Shown here: one piece after another, positions 49,134-57,785 of the stretch
Numbering within the stretch: position 1 is the first letter of the stretch
Layout: every line of letters starts with the position of its first letter
DNA from: Pontibacter sp. HSC-36F09
Lineage (GTDB): Bacteria; Bacteroidota; Bacteroidia; Cytophagales; Hymenobacteraceae
DNA length: 64,000 nucleotides
Assembly (NCBI RefSeq): GCF_024171605.1
Contig: NZ_JALKAA010000003.1
Location: 124,001 to 188,000 of the forward strand
Direction of reading: 5' to 3'
Notes under the pieces: model-generated
Told to the model about the DNA's origin: nothing
Database searches by the model: none
Seen by the model: only the letters and a program-made list of their open reading frames with translations
Program-made: the position numbers and the translations under genes

Positions 49134-51764
49134 ATGAAGATTACAGACTTGCGCATCATGCGCGGACCAAATTACTGGTCTGTTAAACATCCCAAAATTA
49201 TCGTACTGAAGCTGGACCTGGAAGAACTGGCTGATACCCTTACCCACGAAGTACCCGGCTTCGCTGTTCGATTACAGCGAATGTTTCCCGAGATGTACAA
49301 TCATCGCGCCTCCGAAGGTGTGGCTGGCGGCTTCTTTAAGTCCGTGGAGGAAGGGACTACCTTTGGCCACGTGCTGCAACACATCGCCCTGGAACTGCAA
49401 ACATTGGCAGGTATGGAGAGCGGCTACGGGCGATGTTACATGGCGCACGAACAGGGTACGCACTTCATCATCTTCTCATACCAGGAGGAGCGCGCCGGAG
49501 AGTATGCTGCTCGTGCTGCACTCCGCATCACCGAAGCCCTGATCAAAGGCGAGAGGTATAAACTCGACGAAGACATTGATCGGCTGCATCAGATCAGGGA
49601 AGATGAGTACTTCGGACCGAGCACTTACTCTATAGTATCAGAAGCGCAGAGTCGCGGTATACCTTACATCCGCCTCAACCGGCACTCGCTCATACAACTT
49701 GGCTATGGCGTCAACCAGAAGCGTATTCAAGCTACCATGACCTGTGGCACTGCCTGCTTTGCCGTGGAGATAGCTGGCGATAAGAACGCCACCAAGGAAC
49801 TGCTCGACGAAGCCGGTATACCTGTTCCCAAAGGCACTACTGTGTATGATCAGGAGGAACTGAAGCAAGCGGTTGACCGGCTGGGCTACCCGCTGGTGCT
49901 TAAACCGCTCGACGGCAACCACGGCAAAGGAGCCACCATCAACATTACCAACTGGAAAGATGCGCTCAAAGGACTGGCTTCAGCACAGCAATTCTCAGAG
50001 GGTGTGATCGTCGAGCGCTACATTCAGGGTTTCGACTTCCGCTTGCTGGTCATCAACAAGAAGTTTGTGGCGGCTGCCAAGCGCACCCCGGCCATGGTCA
50101 CCGGCGACGGTGTTTCCACAATAAAGCAGCTGGTGGATCGTGAGAACAAAGATCCGAGAAGGGGTGTGGGGCACGAAAAGGCGCTGACCCGCATTAAAAT
50201 TGATCAGCAAACCAAAAATATTTTAAAGGCCAAAGAGCTTACTATTCAATCGGTTCTGCCCGAAGGTGAGGTGCTATACCTGAAAAGTACGGCGAACATA
50301 AGTACTGGAGGCACTGCAACTGACGTTACTGACTTAGTAGATCCTTACAACATCTTGATGGCCGAGCGAATTGCCGGTCTGGTGGGGCTGGATATCTGCG
50401 GCATCGACGTGATGACAACTGACATTGCCATCCCGCTGAACGAAGCAGGTGGTGCGGTACTGGAGGTGAATGCAGCGCCTGGTTTCAGGATGCACATTTC
50501 GCCAACATACGGGTTGCCACGCAATGTGGCTGAACCGGTCATTGACATGCTTTTTCCGCATACCAAACCGGCCCGTATCCCGATTGTGGCGGTAACAGGC
50601 ACCAACGGGAAGACAACCACAACGCGCCTGATCGCGCACATGGTCAAGAGCAAGGGCTACCAGGTAGGGTATACGACTACCGAGGGCATCTACATACAGG
50701 ACAAACTGCTCGAGAAAGGCGACACCACCGGGGCTTACAGTGCTCAGTTTGTGCTCAAGGACCCGACTGTAAATTTTGCAGTGCTGGAGTGTGCCCGTGG
50801 CGGCTTGTTGCGCTCAGGGCTGGGCTTCGATCAGTGCGACATCGGCATCGTGACCAATGTAAGCTCCGATCACCTGGGTCTGCGCGACATCCATACCCTG
50901 GAGGACCTGGCTAATGTGAAGTCGGTAATCCCGAAAAGCGTGAGCAAGGACGGATACGCCATCCTGAACGCAGATGATGACCTGGTATACGCCATGGCGG
51001 AGGACCTGAAGTGCAAGGTGGCTTTCTTCAGTATGGACGAGAACAACCCGCGCATACTCAAGCACATTGCGAAAGGCGGATTGGCGGCGGTTTTTGAAAA
51101 CGGTTACATCTCGATCTTCAAAAACAGTTACAAGATCAGGATTGATCGGGTGGGGGATGTGCCGCTGACCTTCGGAGGAAAAGCGAAATTTAATATAGAG
51201 AACATACTGGCCGCCGCGTTGGCCGGCTACGTATCGCACTTTGACATAGAAGATATTAAGCGTGCCCTGCGCACTTTTATCCCTTCACCGGATAAAACGC
51301 CAGGTCGCATGAACCTGTTCCAGTTCCCGAACTTCGAGGTGCTGGTGGACTACGCGCACAACGTGGGTGGTCTGAAGGCCATAGGCGGCTTTATGGAAGA
51401 CCTGGACGTGTCGCGCAAGGTTGGCATAATAGCCGGTGTTGGTGACCGCAGAACGCAGGATTTCTACGAGTTAGGCCAGGTGGCAGGGGAGATCTTTGAC
51501 GAGATCATCATTCGTCTCGACAACGACCTGCGCGGAAAGACAGCCGAGGAGATTACTTTGCCAATGCTGCAAGGTATAGAGGATGTGGCGCCGCACAAGC
51601 AGGTGAAGGTGATACCGGAGGAAATGCGGGCAATCGCCTATGCGCTGGAAAATGCCGAACCGGACTCCTTTGTAGCGATCTTCACTGAAGATGTGCACGA
51701 ATCGGTGAAGATGGTGGAGAGCTTTAAAGTAATACAACACCGCAGCAGTATGCTGGTGGAATAA
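49134..51764 (+). CDS. cphA: Cyanophycin synthetase
   Basis: From the ATG at 49134 (a TTG at 49071 is the alternative) the protein has 876 residues, a normal CphA length. It opens MKITDLRIMRGPNYWSVKHP, has an ATP-grasp domain (about residues 205-470; LVLKPLDGNHGKGATINITN, and the late GAVLEVNAAPGFRMH) and a Mur-ligase domain with the P-loop VTGTNGKTTTTRL near 487 and VVDYAHN-like LVDYAHNVGGLKAIGGFM. It builds the aspartate-arginine storage polymer multi-L-arginyl-poly-L-aspartate. No cyanophycinase (cphB) or isoaspartyl dipeptidase gene is adjacent. Confidence 0.94.
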   Translation: MKITDLRIMRGPNYWSVKHPKIIVLKLDLEELADTLTHEVPGFAVRLQRMFPEMYNHRASEGVAGGFFKSVEEGTTFGHVLQHIALELQTLAGMESGYGRCYMAHEQGTHFIIFSYQEERAGEYAARAALRITEALIKGERYKLDEDIDRLHQIREDEYFGPSTYSIVSEAQSRGIPYIRLNRHSLIQLGYGVNQKRIQATMTCGTACFAVEIAGDKNATKELLDEAGIPVPKGTTVYDQEELKQAVDRLGYPLVLKPLDGNHGKGATINITNWKDALKGLASAQQFSEGVIVERYIQGFDFRLLVINKKFVAAAKRTPAMVTGDGVSTIKQLVDRENKDPRRGVGHEKALTRIKIDQQTKNILKAKELTIQSVLPEGEVLYLKSTANISTGGTATDVTDLVDPYNILMAERIAGLVGLDICGIDVMTTDIAIPLNEAGGAVLEVNAAPGFRMHISPTYGLPRNVAEPVIDMLFPHTKPARIPIVAVTGTNGKTTTTRLIAHMVKSKGYQVGYTTTEGIYIQDKLLEKGDTTGAYSAQFVLKDPTVNFAVLECARGGLLRSGLGFDQCDIGIVTNVSSDHLGLRDIHTLEDLANVKSVIPKSVSKDGYAILNADDDLVYAMAEDLKCKVAFFSMDENNPRILKHIAKGGLAAVFENGYISIFKNSYKIRIDRVGDVPLTFGGKAKFNIENILAAALAGYVSHFDIEDIKRALRTFIPSPDKTPGRMNLFQFPNFEVLVDYAHNVGGLKAIGGFMEDLDVSRKVGIIAGVGDRRTQDFYELGQVAGEIFDEIIIRLDNDLRGKTAEEITLPMLQGIEDVAPHKQVKVIPEEMRAIAYALENAEPDSFVAIFTEDVHESVKMVESFKVIQHRSSMLVE

Positions 51765-51826
51765 AGATTTTCTTGTTGATTAAATTCTAACGCCTGCGTT
51801 AGAGAATTTCATGTGAACGATGGACT

Positions 51827-51855
51827 AAAACCCTTTCCTCAGGATAGGGTTTTTT
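51827..51855 (+). terminator. Terminator of cphA
   Basis: AAAACCCT (51827-51834) pairs with AGGGTTTT (51846-51853), with inner TCCT/AGGA pairing, and is followed by a T-run. Confidence 0.82.
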
Positions 51856-51890
51856 TTATGGCTATACCTATCTGAGGCTTGGGCACAAAA

Positions 51891-51919
51891 AAAGCCCCGG
51901 CCAAACAGACCGGGGCTTT
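51891..51919 (-). terminator. Terminator of the coiled-coil gene
   Basis: A 10 bp stem (51891-51900 with 51910-51919) reads into a T7 run on the minus strand, 20 bases after the stop. Confidence 0.86.
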
Positions 51920-51939
51920 CAGACTTAAGGGCTTAAATG

Positions 51940-52920
51940 TTATTTCAGTACGAAGCTGGTTGTTCCGATCAGGTAACCGTCAGCGTAAAGTTCAATGGTA
52001 TGCTGGCCTTTTTTGTACTCGGCGTTTTTGCTGTACACAAAGCTCACCTGCTGTTGCGTGTTATCAAACACGATGTCGCGCTTGGCAGTGTAGTACATGT
52101 CTTGTCCATCGATATCGAAGGAACCTGAACCAGTAGACAGGTTATACAAGGCTGCTCCGTCCGGTTCGATCAGACGCATGTAGATTGTCTTCGGTTCGCG
52201 TGGTGCCACATCGTTTTTGCCCAGGTTAAAGGCCACACGAATCTTCTCCACGTTTCTGATTCTGAACTCGTTGTCTTTGTCATCCAGCTCTTTGCCGCGC
52301 TTGTTTACCACCTGCACATTCATACGCTGTGCTTCGAGTCTGGAAGCTACTTTTACTTTTTCCACCAGATTATCGTTGGTCGACTTCATAGTGGTCAGGC
52401 TGTCGCTCAGGCGGTTTTGCGTTGTTTTGAGCGATGTGTTTTCCGTGAAGAGCACTTCGTTGTCCTGTTTGAGCGTAGCAATCTCCTGGTCTTTCTGCTT
52501 CAGTTGCTGCTCAAAGGCCGTTGCACGGTCGCGGAAACGGCGCTGGTCAGCTAAACTGTAGCTGCTTTTGCGGAAGCCGCGCAGTTGAGTCAGGTCAGAC
52601 GAAATAGAGGCGATCTGAGCTTCCAGTGAGTCATTTTCAAGTCCCATCGCCTGAAGTTCCTGGCTTTGGCGCTCGAAATCGGCCTTCAGGGCTTCGTAAA
52701 CTTTTATCTGGTTCTCCAGTTCTTTATCTTTCACACGGATCACCTCGGCCTGCTCCTCGTTTTTTTCTTTTTTCTGATAATTCATGTAAAGCAGGATGCC
52801 ATTGATACTGATCAGGATGACAAGGAGGCCACTAATCAAAAGTTTGCGGTTGCTTCGTTTTTCAGAAGGGTTCATGGGCTGATGTTCGTTTTGGGTGTCT
52901 TTTTTTTCCAGCGTACTCAT
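51940..52920 (-). CDS. Membrane-anchored coiled-coil protein of unknown function
   Basis: The 326-residue protein has a polar N-terminus, one membrane helix (about residues 28-46; LLISGLLVILISINGILLYM), a long coiled coil (about 48-200, heptad-rich in Glu, Gln, Leu and Lys), and a C-terminal beta-rich domain of about 115 residues (KIRVAFNLGKNDVAPREPKT, then VSFVYSKNAEYKKGQHTIEL). The C-terminal part looks like an immunoglobulin-like fold. Similar proteins are common in Cytophagales, where databases often call them SMC-like only because of the coiled coil. Divergent from the methyltransferase gene. Confidence 0.8.
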   Translation of the reverse strand: MSTLEKKDTQNEHQPMNPSEKRSNRKLLISGLLVILISINGILLYMNYQKKEKNEEQAEVIRVKDKELENQIKVYEALKADFERQSQELQAMGLENDSLEAQIASISSDLTQLRGFRKSSYSLADQRRFRDRATAFEQQLKQKDQEIATLKQDNEVLFTENTSLKTTQNRLSDSLTTMKSTNDNLVEKVKVASRLEAQRMNVQVVNKRGKELDDKDNEFRIRNVEKIRVAFNLGKNDVAPREPKTIYMRLIEPDGAALYNLSTGSGSFDIDGQDMYYTAKRDIVFDNTQQQVSFVYSKNAEYKKGQHTIELYADGYLIGTTSFVLK

Positions 52921-52996
52921 AAGTTAAGCTTTTAATGTCTGGAATGGTGCGTATGCGAGTTTCAAATTTAAGACTTTTGTGCTATTATCATACAAC

Positions 52997-53590
52997 ATGA
53001 AACAAGAATTTAATGCCGACTACTGGCAAAACCGCTACCAACTGGGCCAGACGGGTTGGGATGTTGGGGCTATAACGCCGCCACTCCGCGAATATTTTGA
53101 TCAGATGCCTAACACTGGCCAACACATACTGGTTCCGGGCTGCGGCAATGCCTACGAAGCAGAGTATTTATTCCGGAAAGGCTTTGTGCATACCTATGTA
53201 GCCGATGTTGCCGAGGCGCCCCTGCAACGTTTTTCCGAACGGGTGCCGGACTTCCCTAAAGATCAGTTGCTTCTGCAGGACTTTTTTAAACTCGAAGGCA
53301 AATTCGACCTGATCGTCGAGCAAACCTTCTTTTGCGCGATCGACCCGAAGCTCCGAGCCGATTATGCACGAAAGTGTGCTGATCTGCTTGTGCCAGGAGG
53401 AAAATTAGTTGGACTGCTCTTCGATACGACGTTTGAGCACGCAGGCCCACCTTTCGGCGGCAGCCGCGAAGAGTACCGTACCTATTTTGAGCCCTACTTC
53501 GAGTTCCTGCATTTCGAAACTGCCTACAACTCCATTCCGCCGCGGCAGGGGAGGGAGCTGTTTGTAGAGTTGAGGGGTTCGAGAGATTAA
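52997..53590 (+). CDS. TPMT-family SAM-dependent methyltransferase
   Basis: From the ATG at 52997 the protein has 197 residues. It begins MKQEFNADYWQNRYQLGQTG with the Trp-rich N-terminus of the thiopurine S-methyltransferase family, has the SAM loop LVPGCGNAYEAEYLFRKG (45-62), and EQTFFCAIDPKLRADYARK with the family's FCAI motif. It should methylate thiols or related small molecules, such as toxic thiols or selenium compounds; the true substrate is unknown. Confidence 0.88.
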   Translation: MKQEFNADYWQNRYQLGQTGWDVGAITPPLREYFDQMPNTGQHILVPGCGNAYEAEYLFRKGFVHTYVADVAEAPLQRFSERVPDFPKDQLLLQDFFKLEGKFDLIVEQTFFCAIDPKLRADYARKCADLLVPGGKLVGLLFDTTFEHAGPPFGGSREEYRTYFEPYFEFLHFETAYNSIPPRQGRELFVELRGSRD

Positions 53591-53687
53591 CCTGTAGGGA
53601 CAGGTCACGACCTGTCCGAATCGTGCACTGGTATAATTTGTCAGAATCAGGATTCACTCATTCACACAATCACCAATTCACTCATTT
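53591..53687. repeat. Dispersed REP-like repeat, copy 3
   Basis: GGGACAGGTCACGACCTGTC, then CGAATCGTGCAC, gives a near-perfect palindromic core (about 53595-53616). A single arm with ATTCACTCATTCACACAATC and related units follows. It ends about 20 bases before the kdsA -7 box. Confidence 0.72.
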
Positions 53688-53708
53688 CTTTATTCCCCCG
53701 CATCTGAC

Positions 53709-53716
53709 TAAATTTG
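53709..53716 (+). promoter_or_regulatory. Candidate -7 box for kdsA
   Basis: TAAATTTG followed by C is a full match to TAnnTTTGY, about 33 bases before the kdsA ATG. Confidence 0.5.
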
Positions 53717-53748
53717 CAGACCGAAAGGTATAAACCAAGCAATTAACC

Positions 53749-54558
53749 ATGTTCGAAATACCAAAATTAAAACATACTGGCTCCGGCAACTTCTTCCTGA
53801 TGGCTGGACCTTGCGCTATTGAAGGCGAAGAAATGGCCCTGCAGATCGCCGAGCGTCTTGTTACGATCACAGATAAACTGGAGATTCCGCTGATCTTTAA
53901 GGGCTCTTACCGCAAAGCCAACCGCTCCCGGCTAGATTCTTTTACAGGTATAGGCGACGAGAAAGCGCTGCGCATCCTCCAGAAAGTAAGCCAGACCTTT
54001 GACATCCCTACCGTTACCGACATTCATGAAAGCACCGAGGCAGCCATGGCGGCTGAGTATGTGGATGTGTTACAGATCCCGGCTTTCCTGTGTCGCCAGA
54101 CCGATTTGCTCGTAGCAGCTGCCAAAACAGGCAAGGTGGTGAACATCAAAAAAGGACAGTTCCTCTCCGGTGAGGCCATGCGCTTTGCGGTGGACAAGGT
54201 ACGCGAGTCAGGCAATGACAAAGTGATCCTGACTGACCGTGGCAACAGTTTTGGCTATTCTGATATGGTCGTGGACTTCCGTAACCTGCCCGAAATGCAG
54301 ACGAATGGCGTGCCAGTAGTGATGGACGTGACCCATTCGCTGCAGCAGCCGAACCAAAGCTCCGGTGTGACAGGCGGAAAACCTGCCCTGATCGAAACCA
54401 TTGCCAAAGCCGCCATTGCTGTTGGGGCTGACGGTCTGTTCATCGAAACGCATCCGCAGCCATCTGTTGCCAAGTCAGACGGTGCCAACATGCTGCCGCT
54501 GGACCAACTCGAAGATCTGCTCACCAAACTGGTACGCATCCGCCAGGCTATTCGCTAA
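53749..54558 (+). CDS. kdsA: 3-deoxy-8-phosphooctulonate synthase
   Basis: The 269-residue protein is a full-length KDO-8-phosphate synthase: FFLMAGPCAIEGEEMALQIA, IFKGSYRKANRSRLDSFTGI, PTVTDIHESTEAAMAAEYVD, and MDVTHSLQQPN. It joins phosphoenolpyruvate and arabinose 5-phosphate to form Kdo-8-phosphate, needed for the inner core of LPS. This shows that the host makes a Kdo-containing LPS and is Gram-negative. The gene has its own candidate promoter. Confidence 0.96.
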   Translation: MFEIPKLKHTGSGNFFLMAGPCAIEGEEMALQIAERLVTITDKLEIPLIFKGSYRKANRSRLDSFTGIGDEKALRILQKVSQTFDIPTVTDIHESTEAAMAAEYVDVLQIPAFLCRQTDLLVAAAKTGKVVNIKKGQFLSGEAMRFAVDKVRESGNDKVILTDRGNSFGYSDMVVDFRNLPEMQTNGVPVVMDVTHSLQQPNQSSGVTGGKPALIETIAKAAIAVGADGLFIETHPQPSVAKSDGANMLPLDQLEDLLTKLVRIRQAIR

Positions 54559-54630
54559 AAAGCTGATAAACGTATAAGAGGAGAGCATTGACTGTGGTTG
54601 ATGCTCTTCTTGCTTCTTTAGATTATACCT

Positions 54631-55407
54631 ATGACCATACCTGCCCATACTCCCGAGTGGGAAGTTTATTTCTGTGATATTAACGAGCGTCCGGCCTGTG
54701 TGAGCATCGATCTGGCTTTCGAAAACCTGGCTCCTATACCTGATAAAGACCGTGCTTTTGAACTGGTTGTCGCGTTGCAGCAACCTGACGAAGACGGCTT
54801 TCCGGAAGATGAAGCCGAGTGGAAGCAGCTGGAGGCGATAGAAGAAGCGCTGGTGGAGGAGTTTCAGAACTCGTTGCAGGCCGCTTTTGTGGGCAAACTG
54901 CTGCACGATGGCAAACGCAGCTTTTATTTCTACAGCGGACAGGAAGCTTTGCCGGAGGTGATCGCCACCAACATCATGCAGCAGTTTCCGGCCTATACCT
55001 TCGCTTCCAACACCCTCCATGACCCGGATTGGGGCCTATACCTGGACTTCCTGTTTCCGGAGCCCGCTGATATGCAAACCATCAAGAACAGCCGCATTTT
55101 GCGCATGATGGAGGAGCAGGGAGATGAACACTACATTCCCCGCCCTGTATCGCACTTCATAAGTTTCGCGACGGAAAGGGATCGTGCGGCCTTCAAAAAC
55201 GCGGTAGAAGGTGCGGGCTATACCTTGGTGCAGGAGGGTGAGAACCAAAATGAGACTGAAGTTCCGTTCAGCGTCGTGATAGCAAAAGTGCAGGCTGTTA
55301 CCGAAGAAGAAATTCACACAACTACCTTAAGGCTTTGGCAATTAGCTGAGGAGTTTAAGGGCGTGTACGGCGGCTGGCAGGCGCAGGTGGTGAAGGAGAA
55401 CGATTAA
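54631..55407 (+). CDS. DUF695 / RraB-like domain protein
   Basis: The 258-residue protein has an N-terminal DUF695-type region (EWEVYFCDINERPACVSIDL, to about residue 140) and a C-terminal RraB-like region (VSHFISFATERDRAAFKNAV, ending GVYGGWQAQVV). RraB inhibits RNase E in other bacteria; whether this protein regulates RNA decay is unknown. It is highly acidic. Its last 4 bases overlap the convergent methyltransferase gene. Confidence 0.82.
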   Translation: MTIPAHTPEWEVYFCDINERPACVSIDLAFENLAPIPDKDRAFELVVALQQPDEDGFPEDEAEWKQLEAIEEALVEEFQNSLQAAFVGKLLHDGKRSFYFYSGQEALPEVIATNIMQQFPAYTFASNTLHDPDWGLYLDFLFPEPADMQTIKNSRILRMMEEQGDEHYIPRPVSHFISFATERDRAAFKNAVEGAGYTLVQEGENQNETEVPFSVVIAKVQAVTEEEIHTTTLRLWQLAEEFKGVYGGWQAQVVKEND

Positions 55408-56189
55408 TAGAGTAGCGTAAAATGCTCTTTCGGCTGCGTTTTACGGAAGAAAACCAGCCCGATGTAGAACAAGTCGATGGTTTGGCATACCTGCGGGTGC
55501 TTTTTGATTTCCTGCCAGGCCTGCTTCATTTCAGCTGACCAGTATAGATCATCCACTACAAACACGGTATGCTCATGGTGCTTGCTGAGGCAATCTTCGA
55601 AATAGCGCATGGTGGGTTCGTAGCGGTGGTTTCCGTCAAAAAAGGCAAAGTCCAGCTGCTCCACTTGCTGCAGTTGCTGTGGTAGTGTATCATCCAGGTT
55701 TCCAATCACCTGCTGCACGTGCTGCAAACCCAACTTATCAAAGTTCGTTTTCGCTTCCGAAGCGATGGACGGACAGCCCTCAAAGGTATAGACATTCGCC
55801 TCTCTGTTCCCCATCGCCAGGTATGAGGTAGTAATGCCAAGGGAAGTACCCAGGTCAAAAATAGTGGTAGGTTGAAAATGTGCTACCAGCCTGAAAAGGA
55901 GCTGCGCATATTTAGCAGGTTTCGCCGAAGTGCGGGCAATGTAGCTGATCGTGCGGTTTTTCTTCAGTCCGGCCTTAGGGCCCGCTCCAAAATCTGTGAC
56001 AGGTATAGCGCGATCTTCCAGAAGCAGTGCACCACGTAATTCCTCAATTAGGGCATAAGAATAGTAATCACCTTCGTGCAGAATCACGTTTTGGTAAAGA
56101 TCAAAAACGAAAGGGGAGTGAACGCCGTGCAGCTTAAAAGCCCTGAGGCGGTAGAGCAGGTAATTTGCCGCAAGGTGGAAGGGGAGCAA
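55404..56189 (-). CDS. Class I SAM-dependent methyltransferase
   Basis: The 261-residue protein has TTIFDLGTSLGITTSYLAMG (the SAM-binding motif I, near residue 108), VYTFEGCPSIASEAKTNF with the acidic ribose contact, and LDFAFFDGNHRYEPTMRYFE (motif of the O-methyltransferase group, near 180). The first 60 residues (FKLHGVHSPFVFDLYQNVIL) recur in Cytophagales relatives. The start is TTG: no ATG lies between it and an upstream stop. Substrate unknown. Confidence 0.86.
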   Translation of the reverse strand: MLPFHLAANYLLYRLRAFKLHGVHSPFVFDLYQNVILHEGDYYSYALIEELRGALLLEDRAIPVTDFGAGPKAGLKKNRTISYIARTSAKPAKYAQLLFRLVAHFQPTTIFDLGTSLGITTSYLAMGNREANVYTFEGCPSIASEAKTNFDKLGLQHVQQVIGNLDDTLPQQLQQVEQLDFAFFDGNHRYEPTMRYFEDCLSKHHEHTVFVVDDLYWSAEMKQAWQEIKKHPQVCQTIDLFYIGLVFFRKTQPKEHFTLLY

Positions 56190-56279
56190 TTTTTGAATTG
56201 TTAAATTGTTGATGGTTGAATTGTAGTTTCACTATGTAAGCAATCCTTCAGTGAGAACCACAGATTGTGAGAAACTACA

Positions 56280-56420
56280 AATTTACAGGTATAGCCGAAT
56301 TATCAATGAAACAATTAATTCAGGTATAGAGGATTCAACAATTAAACAATTAGCAATTAATTCAGGTATAGCGAGATCAACGATTAAATAGGTATAGCGA
56401 AAACAACAATCTAACAGTTC
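56280..56420. repeat. Degenerate direct repeats with the GGTATA motif
   Basis: Four copies of (C/T)AGGTATAGcg, at about 56286, 56321, 56364 and 56390, are each followed by an AT-rich unit with AACAATTAA-like sequence. Spacing is about 26 to 43 bases. Confidence 0.6.
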
Positions 56421-56433
56421 AGCAATACAACCA

Positions 56434-56820
56434 TCAGTTCAGCTTATAAGGAACAATGAGCGAAAACTCAGGAATAGTCACATGAAATTTTTTGCCGTCG
56501 ACCATGCGCTCCATCAGGTAAGTTCCGCGCATTTTGCCCATACCTGTCTTCAGGTTGCAGCCTGACACATATTCATGCGACTCGCCGGGCTCCAGCACGG
56601 GCTGCTGGCCAACCACACCTTCTCCTTCCACTTCACGCATCGTGCCGGTGGCGTCGTGTATGTACCAGTGGCGGCGCAAAAGCTTCACCGTGAACTCACT
56701 GTTATTCTCTATACTGATCTTATAAGCAAATACGAAGTGCTGCTGTACCGGACTGGAGTAATCGGGCAGGTAGTTGGTCGTGACCGTTACTTTTACTCCT
56801 TCTGTAGTTTTTGTATCCAT
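56434..56820 (-). CDS. apaG: ApaG family protein
   Basis: The 128-residue protein is a complete ApaG: VTVTTNYLPDYSSPVQQHFV, FAYKISIENNSEFTVKLLRR, HWYIHDATGTMREVEGEGVV and GMGKMRGTYLME. The fold is a fibronectin III-like beta sandwich; the protein is linked to Co/Mg handling in enterobacteria, but the mechanism is unknown. It is divergent from ung with about 100 bases between starts. Confidence 0.93.
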   Translation of the reverse strand: MDTKTTEGVKVTVTTNYLPDYSSPVQQHFVFAYKISIENNSEFTVKLLRRHWYIHDATGTMREVEGEGVVGQQPVLEPGESHEYVSGCNLKTGMGKMRGTYLMERMVDGKKFHVTIPEFSLIVPYKLN

Positions 56821-56918
56821 GTTACAGAGTTTTTTGTATAATTAGAATCTGTTTCAGGTATAGCCTTCTGGGGCCCGTTACCTGTTACCAGGCAAACCCC
56901 ATACCCCTACAGACTAGC

Positions 56919-57581
56919 ATGAATGTAAAGATAGAAGAAAGCTGGCAGAAAATTCTGCAAGATGAGTTTGAAAAGCCTTATTTCAAAAACCTTGTGTCAT
57001 TTGTTAAAGACGAGTACACCTCACAAAAAGTTTACCCGCCCGGTAACCAGATCTTTAATGCTTTTGAACACTGCCCCTTTGATCAGGTAAAAGTAGTTAT
57101 TTTAGGACAAGACCCCTATCATGGACCTAATCAGGCAAACGGATTGGCTTTTTCGGTGAAGGACGGCGTACGTATACCTCCCTCGCTGGTCAACGTTTTC
57201 AAGGAGATCAAAAACGACCTTGGTAAAGACCTGCCCACTACCGGAAATCTCGAACGCTGGGCGGAGCAAGGTGTTCTATTACTCAACGCTACCCTGACAG
57301 TGCGTGCCGGCGATGCAGGTTCGCACCAGAAAAAGGGTTGGGAAGAGTTTACCGATGCCGTGGTCCGCAAAGTGAATGACCTGAAAACCGGTATCGTGTT
57401 CATGCTGTGGGGAGCATATGCACAGAAAAAAGGCGCTTTTATTGACGATAGCAAGCACCTGGTACTCAAAGCAGCCCACCCATCACCCTTCGCCGCCGAC
57501 CGGGGTTTCTTCGGCACGCATCACTTCAGCAAAGCCAACGAGTACCTGAAAGCGCAGGGCAAAGAACCGATTGACTGGTAA
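56919..57581 (+). CDS. ung: Uracil-DNA glycosylase
   Basis: From the ATG at 56919 the protein has 220 residues, a normal family-1 UDG length. It has the water-activating Asp65 in VVILGQDPYHGPNQANGLAF, and the DNA-binding HPSPFAADRGFFGTHHFS loop near 186. It removes uracil from DNA in base-excision repair. The longer frame from 56811 adds a Cys-rich, non-homologous stretch and is rejected. Confidence 0.95.
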   Translation: MNVKIEESWQKILQDEFEKPYFKNLVSFVKDEYTSQKVYPPGNQIFNAFEHCPFDQVKVVILGQDPYHGPNQANGLAFSVKDGVRIPPSLVNVFKEIKNDLGKDLPTTGNLERWAEQGVLLLNATLTVRAGDAGSHQKKGWEEFTDAVVRKVNDLKTGIVFMLWGAYAQKKGAFIDDSKHLVLKAAHPSPFAADRGFFGTHHFSKANEYLKAQGKEPIDW

Positions 57582-57623
57582 AAGCTGTTTATACTTAGTT
57601 CGTTTAAGGTATTAAACCACATT

Positions 57624-57707
57624 TTGTCATCTCGACGGTAGGAGAGATCTGGATAATTGTAGAATGCTACATGTGATTCAGATTTCTCACTTTGCTCGAA
57701 ATGACAA
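57624..57707. repeat. MITE-like element with terminal inverted repeats
   Basis: TTGTCATCTCGA (57624-57635) and TCGAAATGACAA (57696-57707) are inverted with one mismatch, and the inner GAGAGATCTGGAT pairs with ATTCAGATTTCTC. The 84 bp unit has no coding capacity. From memory, similar short repeats are widespread in Bacteroidota. Confidence 0.7.
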
Positions 57708-57728
57708 TAAAGCCAAACATAAAGTAAA

Positions 57729-57785
57729 AGGGGCTACAGGCCCCTCTATACCTGGTCACGAGCGATGACGCTCGTGGCGTATACC
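57729..57785. repeat. Dispersed repeat block C, copy 2 (inverted)
   Basis: GGGGCTACAGGCCCC, then CTATACCTGGTCACGAGCG with a CACGAGCG/CGCTCGTG hairpin, is the reverse-complement match of 48338-48398. Confidence 0.68.
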
